From Acetivibrio thermocellus ATCC 27405 (GTDB lineage Bacteria > Bacillota > Clostridia > Acetivibrionales > Acetivibrionaceae), in contig NC_009012.1 in assembly GCF_000015865.1 (NCBI RefSeq), positions 434,001 to 498,000 on the forward strand: DNA of 64,000 nt. The letters run 5' to 3'. Both the position numbers and the translations under genes were made by a program. Each line of letters starts with the position of its first letter. Position 1 is the first letter of the stretch. Below are positions 63,884 through 64,000 of the stretch, one piece after another. The notes under the pieces were generated by a model, which saw only the letters and a list, made by a program, of their open reading frames with translations, had not been told where the DNA came from and searched no databases.

Positions 63884-64000
63884 ACATATCCTCCTTTAAA
63901 ACTTTAAAACTAATAATGGAACGTATGTTAAATCATTGCTTGTTTTCGTAAAAACTTTTTAAAGGCCTGCTTCATAAAGAAAAAATACAGTTGTCATTCA

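Overview
The window looks like a chromosomal segment of a thermophilic, cellulolytic Clostridium, very probably Acetivibrio (Clostridium) thermocellus. It is AT-rich, with strong AGGAGG ribosome sites and frequent TTG/GTG starts. Species-typical genes are present: a malic enzyme/malate dehydrogenase pair (malate shunt), a pyrophosphate-type phosphofructokinase, NfnAB next to NADP-glutamate dehydrogenase, an RbsABC-type sugar transporter, and the remains of a cellulosomal dockerin-esterase gene. The species name is inferred from gene content and order; no search was run.

Layout. 1-6.5 kb: central carbon metabolism (malic enzyme N-terminus, mdh, PPi-phosphofructokinase, class II aldolase) and signal peptidase I, with an IS30-family element between the divergent pfp and fba genes. 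6.8-12.5 kb: a parvulin foldase, two DUF2229 proteins, a 2-hydroxyacyl-CoA-dehydratase-type activase and an EndoQ-like PHP nuclease. 12.6-14.1 kb: IS256-family copy 1. 14.1-24.7 kb: glycogen phosphorylase, small membrane proteins, thioredoxin, a DivIVA-like protein, a T-box-controlled Lrp/aminotransferase operon, a Spo0E-like small gene, an XRE regulator and prfB with its programmed +1 frameshift. 24.7-31.6 kb: a large secreted protein, a DUF2520 dehydrogenase-like protein, larB, larC and a radical SAM gene. 31.9-33.4 kb: IS256-family copy 2, inverted. 33.5-39.3 kb: nfnB/nfnA, gdhA and guaA.

39.4-47.4 kb is an accessory, partly decayed region. A BlaI/M56-peptidase operon with tandem operators is followed by an orphan gene pair, an ABC exporter whose permease is broken, a truncated dockerin/SGNH-esterase pseudogene and a frameshifted membrane protein gene. 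47.4-48.6 kb is an IS982-family element inserted between a promoter/operator and the sugar operon it probably drove. 48.6-57.5 kb is a carbohydrate locus: polyol-type Zn-dehydrogenase, PfkB fructokinase, ROK regulator, RbsA/RbsC/lipoprotein-binding-protein importer, Fe-dehydrogenase and an RbsD-like pyranase. This set fits import and phosphorylation of a free ketose or polyol better than cellodextrin uptake. 57.6-61.4 kb is a heterodimeric ABC exporter with an attenuator-like leader. 61.5-63.9 kb holds a YbjQ-family protein and a TPM-domain/zinc-ribbon pair.

The clearest signals are structural. Four insertion sequences have ends that can be placed from terminal repeats and target duplications (8, 8, 7 and 14 bp). 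Both IS256 copies sit directly beside intrinsic terminators, and the IS982 copy splits a promoter/operator region. No tRNA, rRNA or CRISPR array was recognised.
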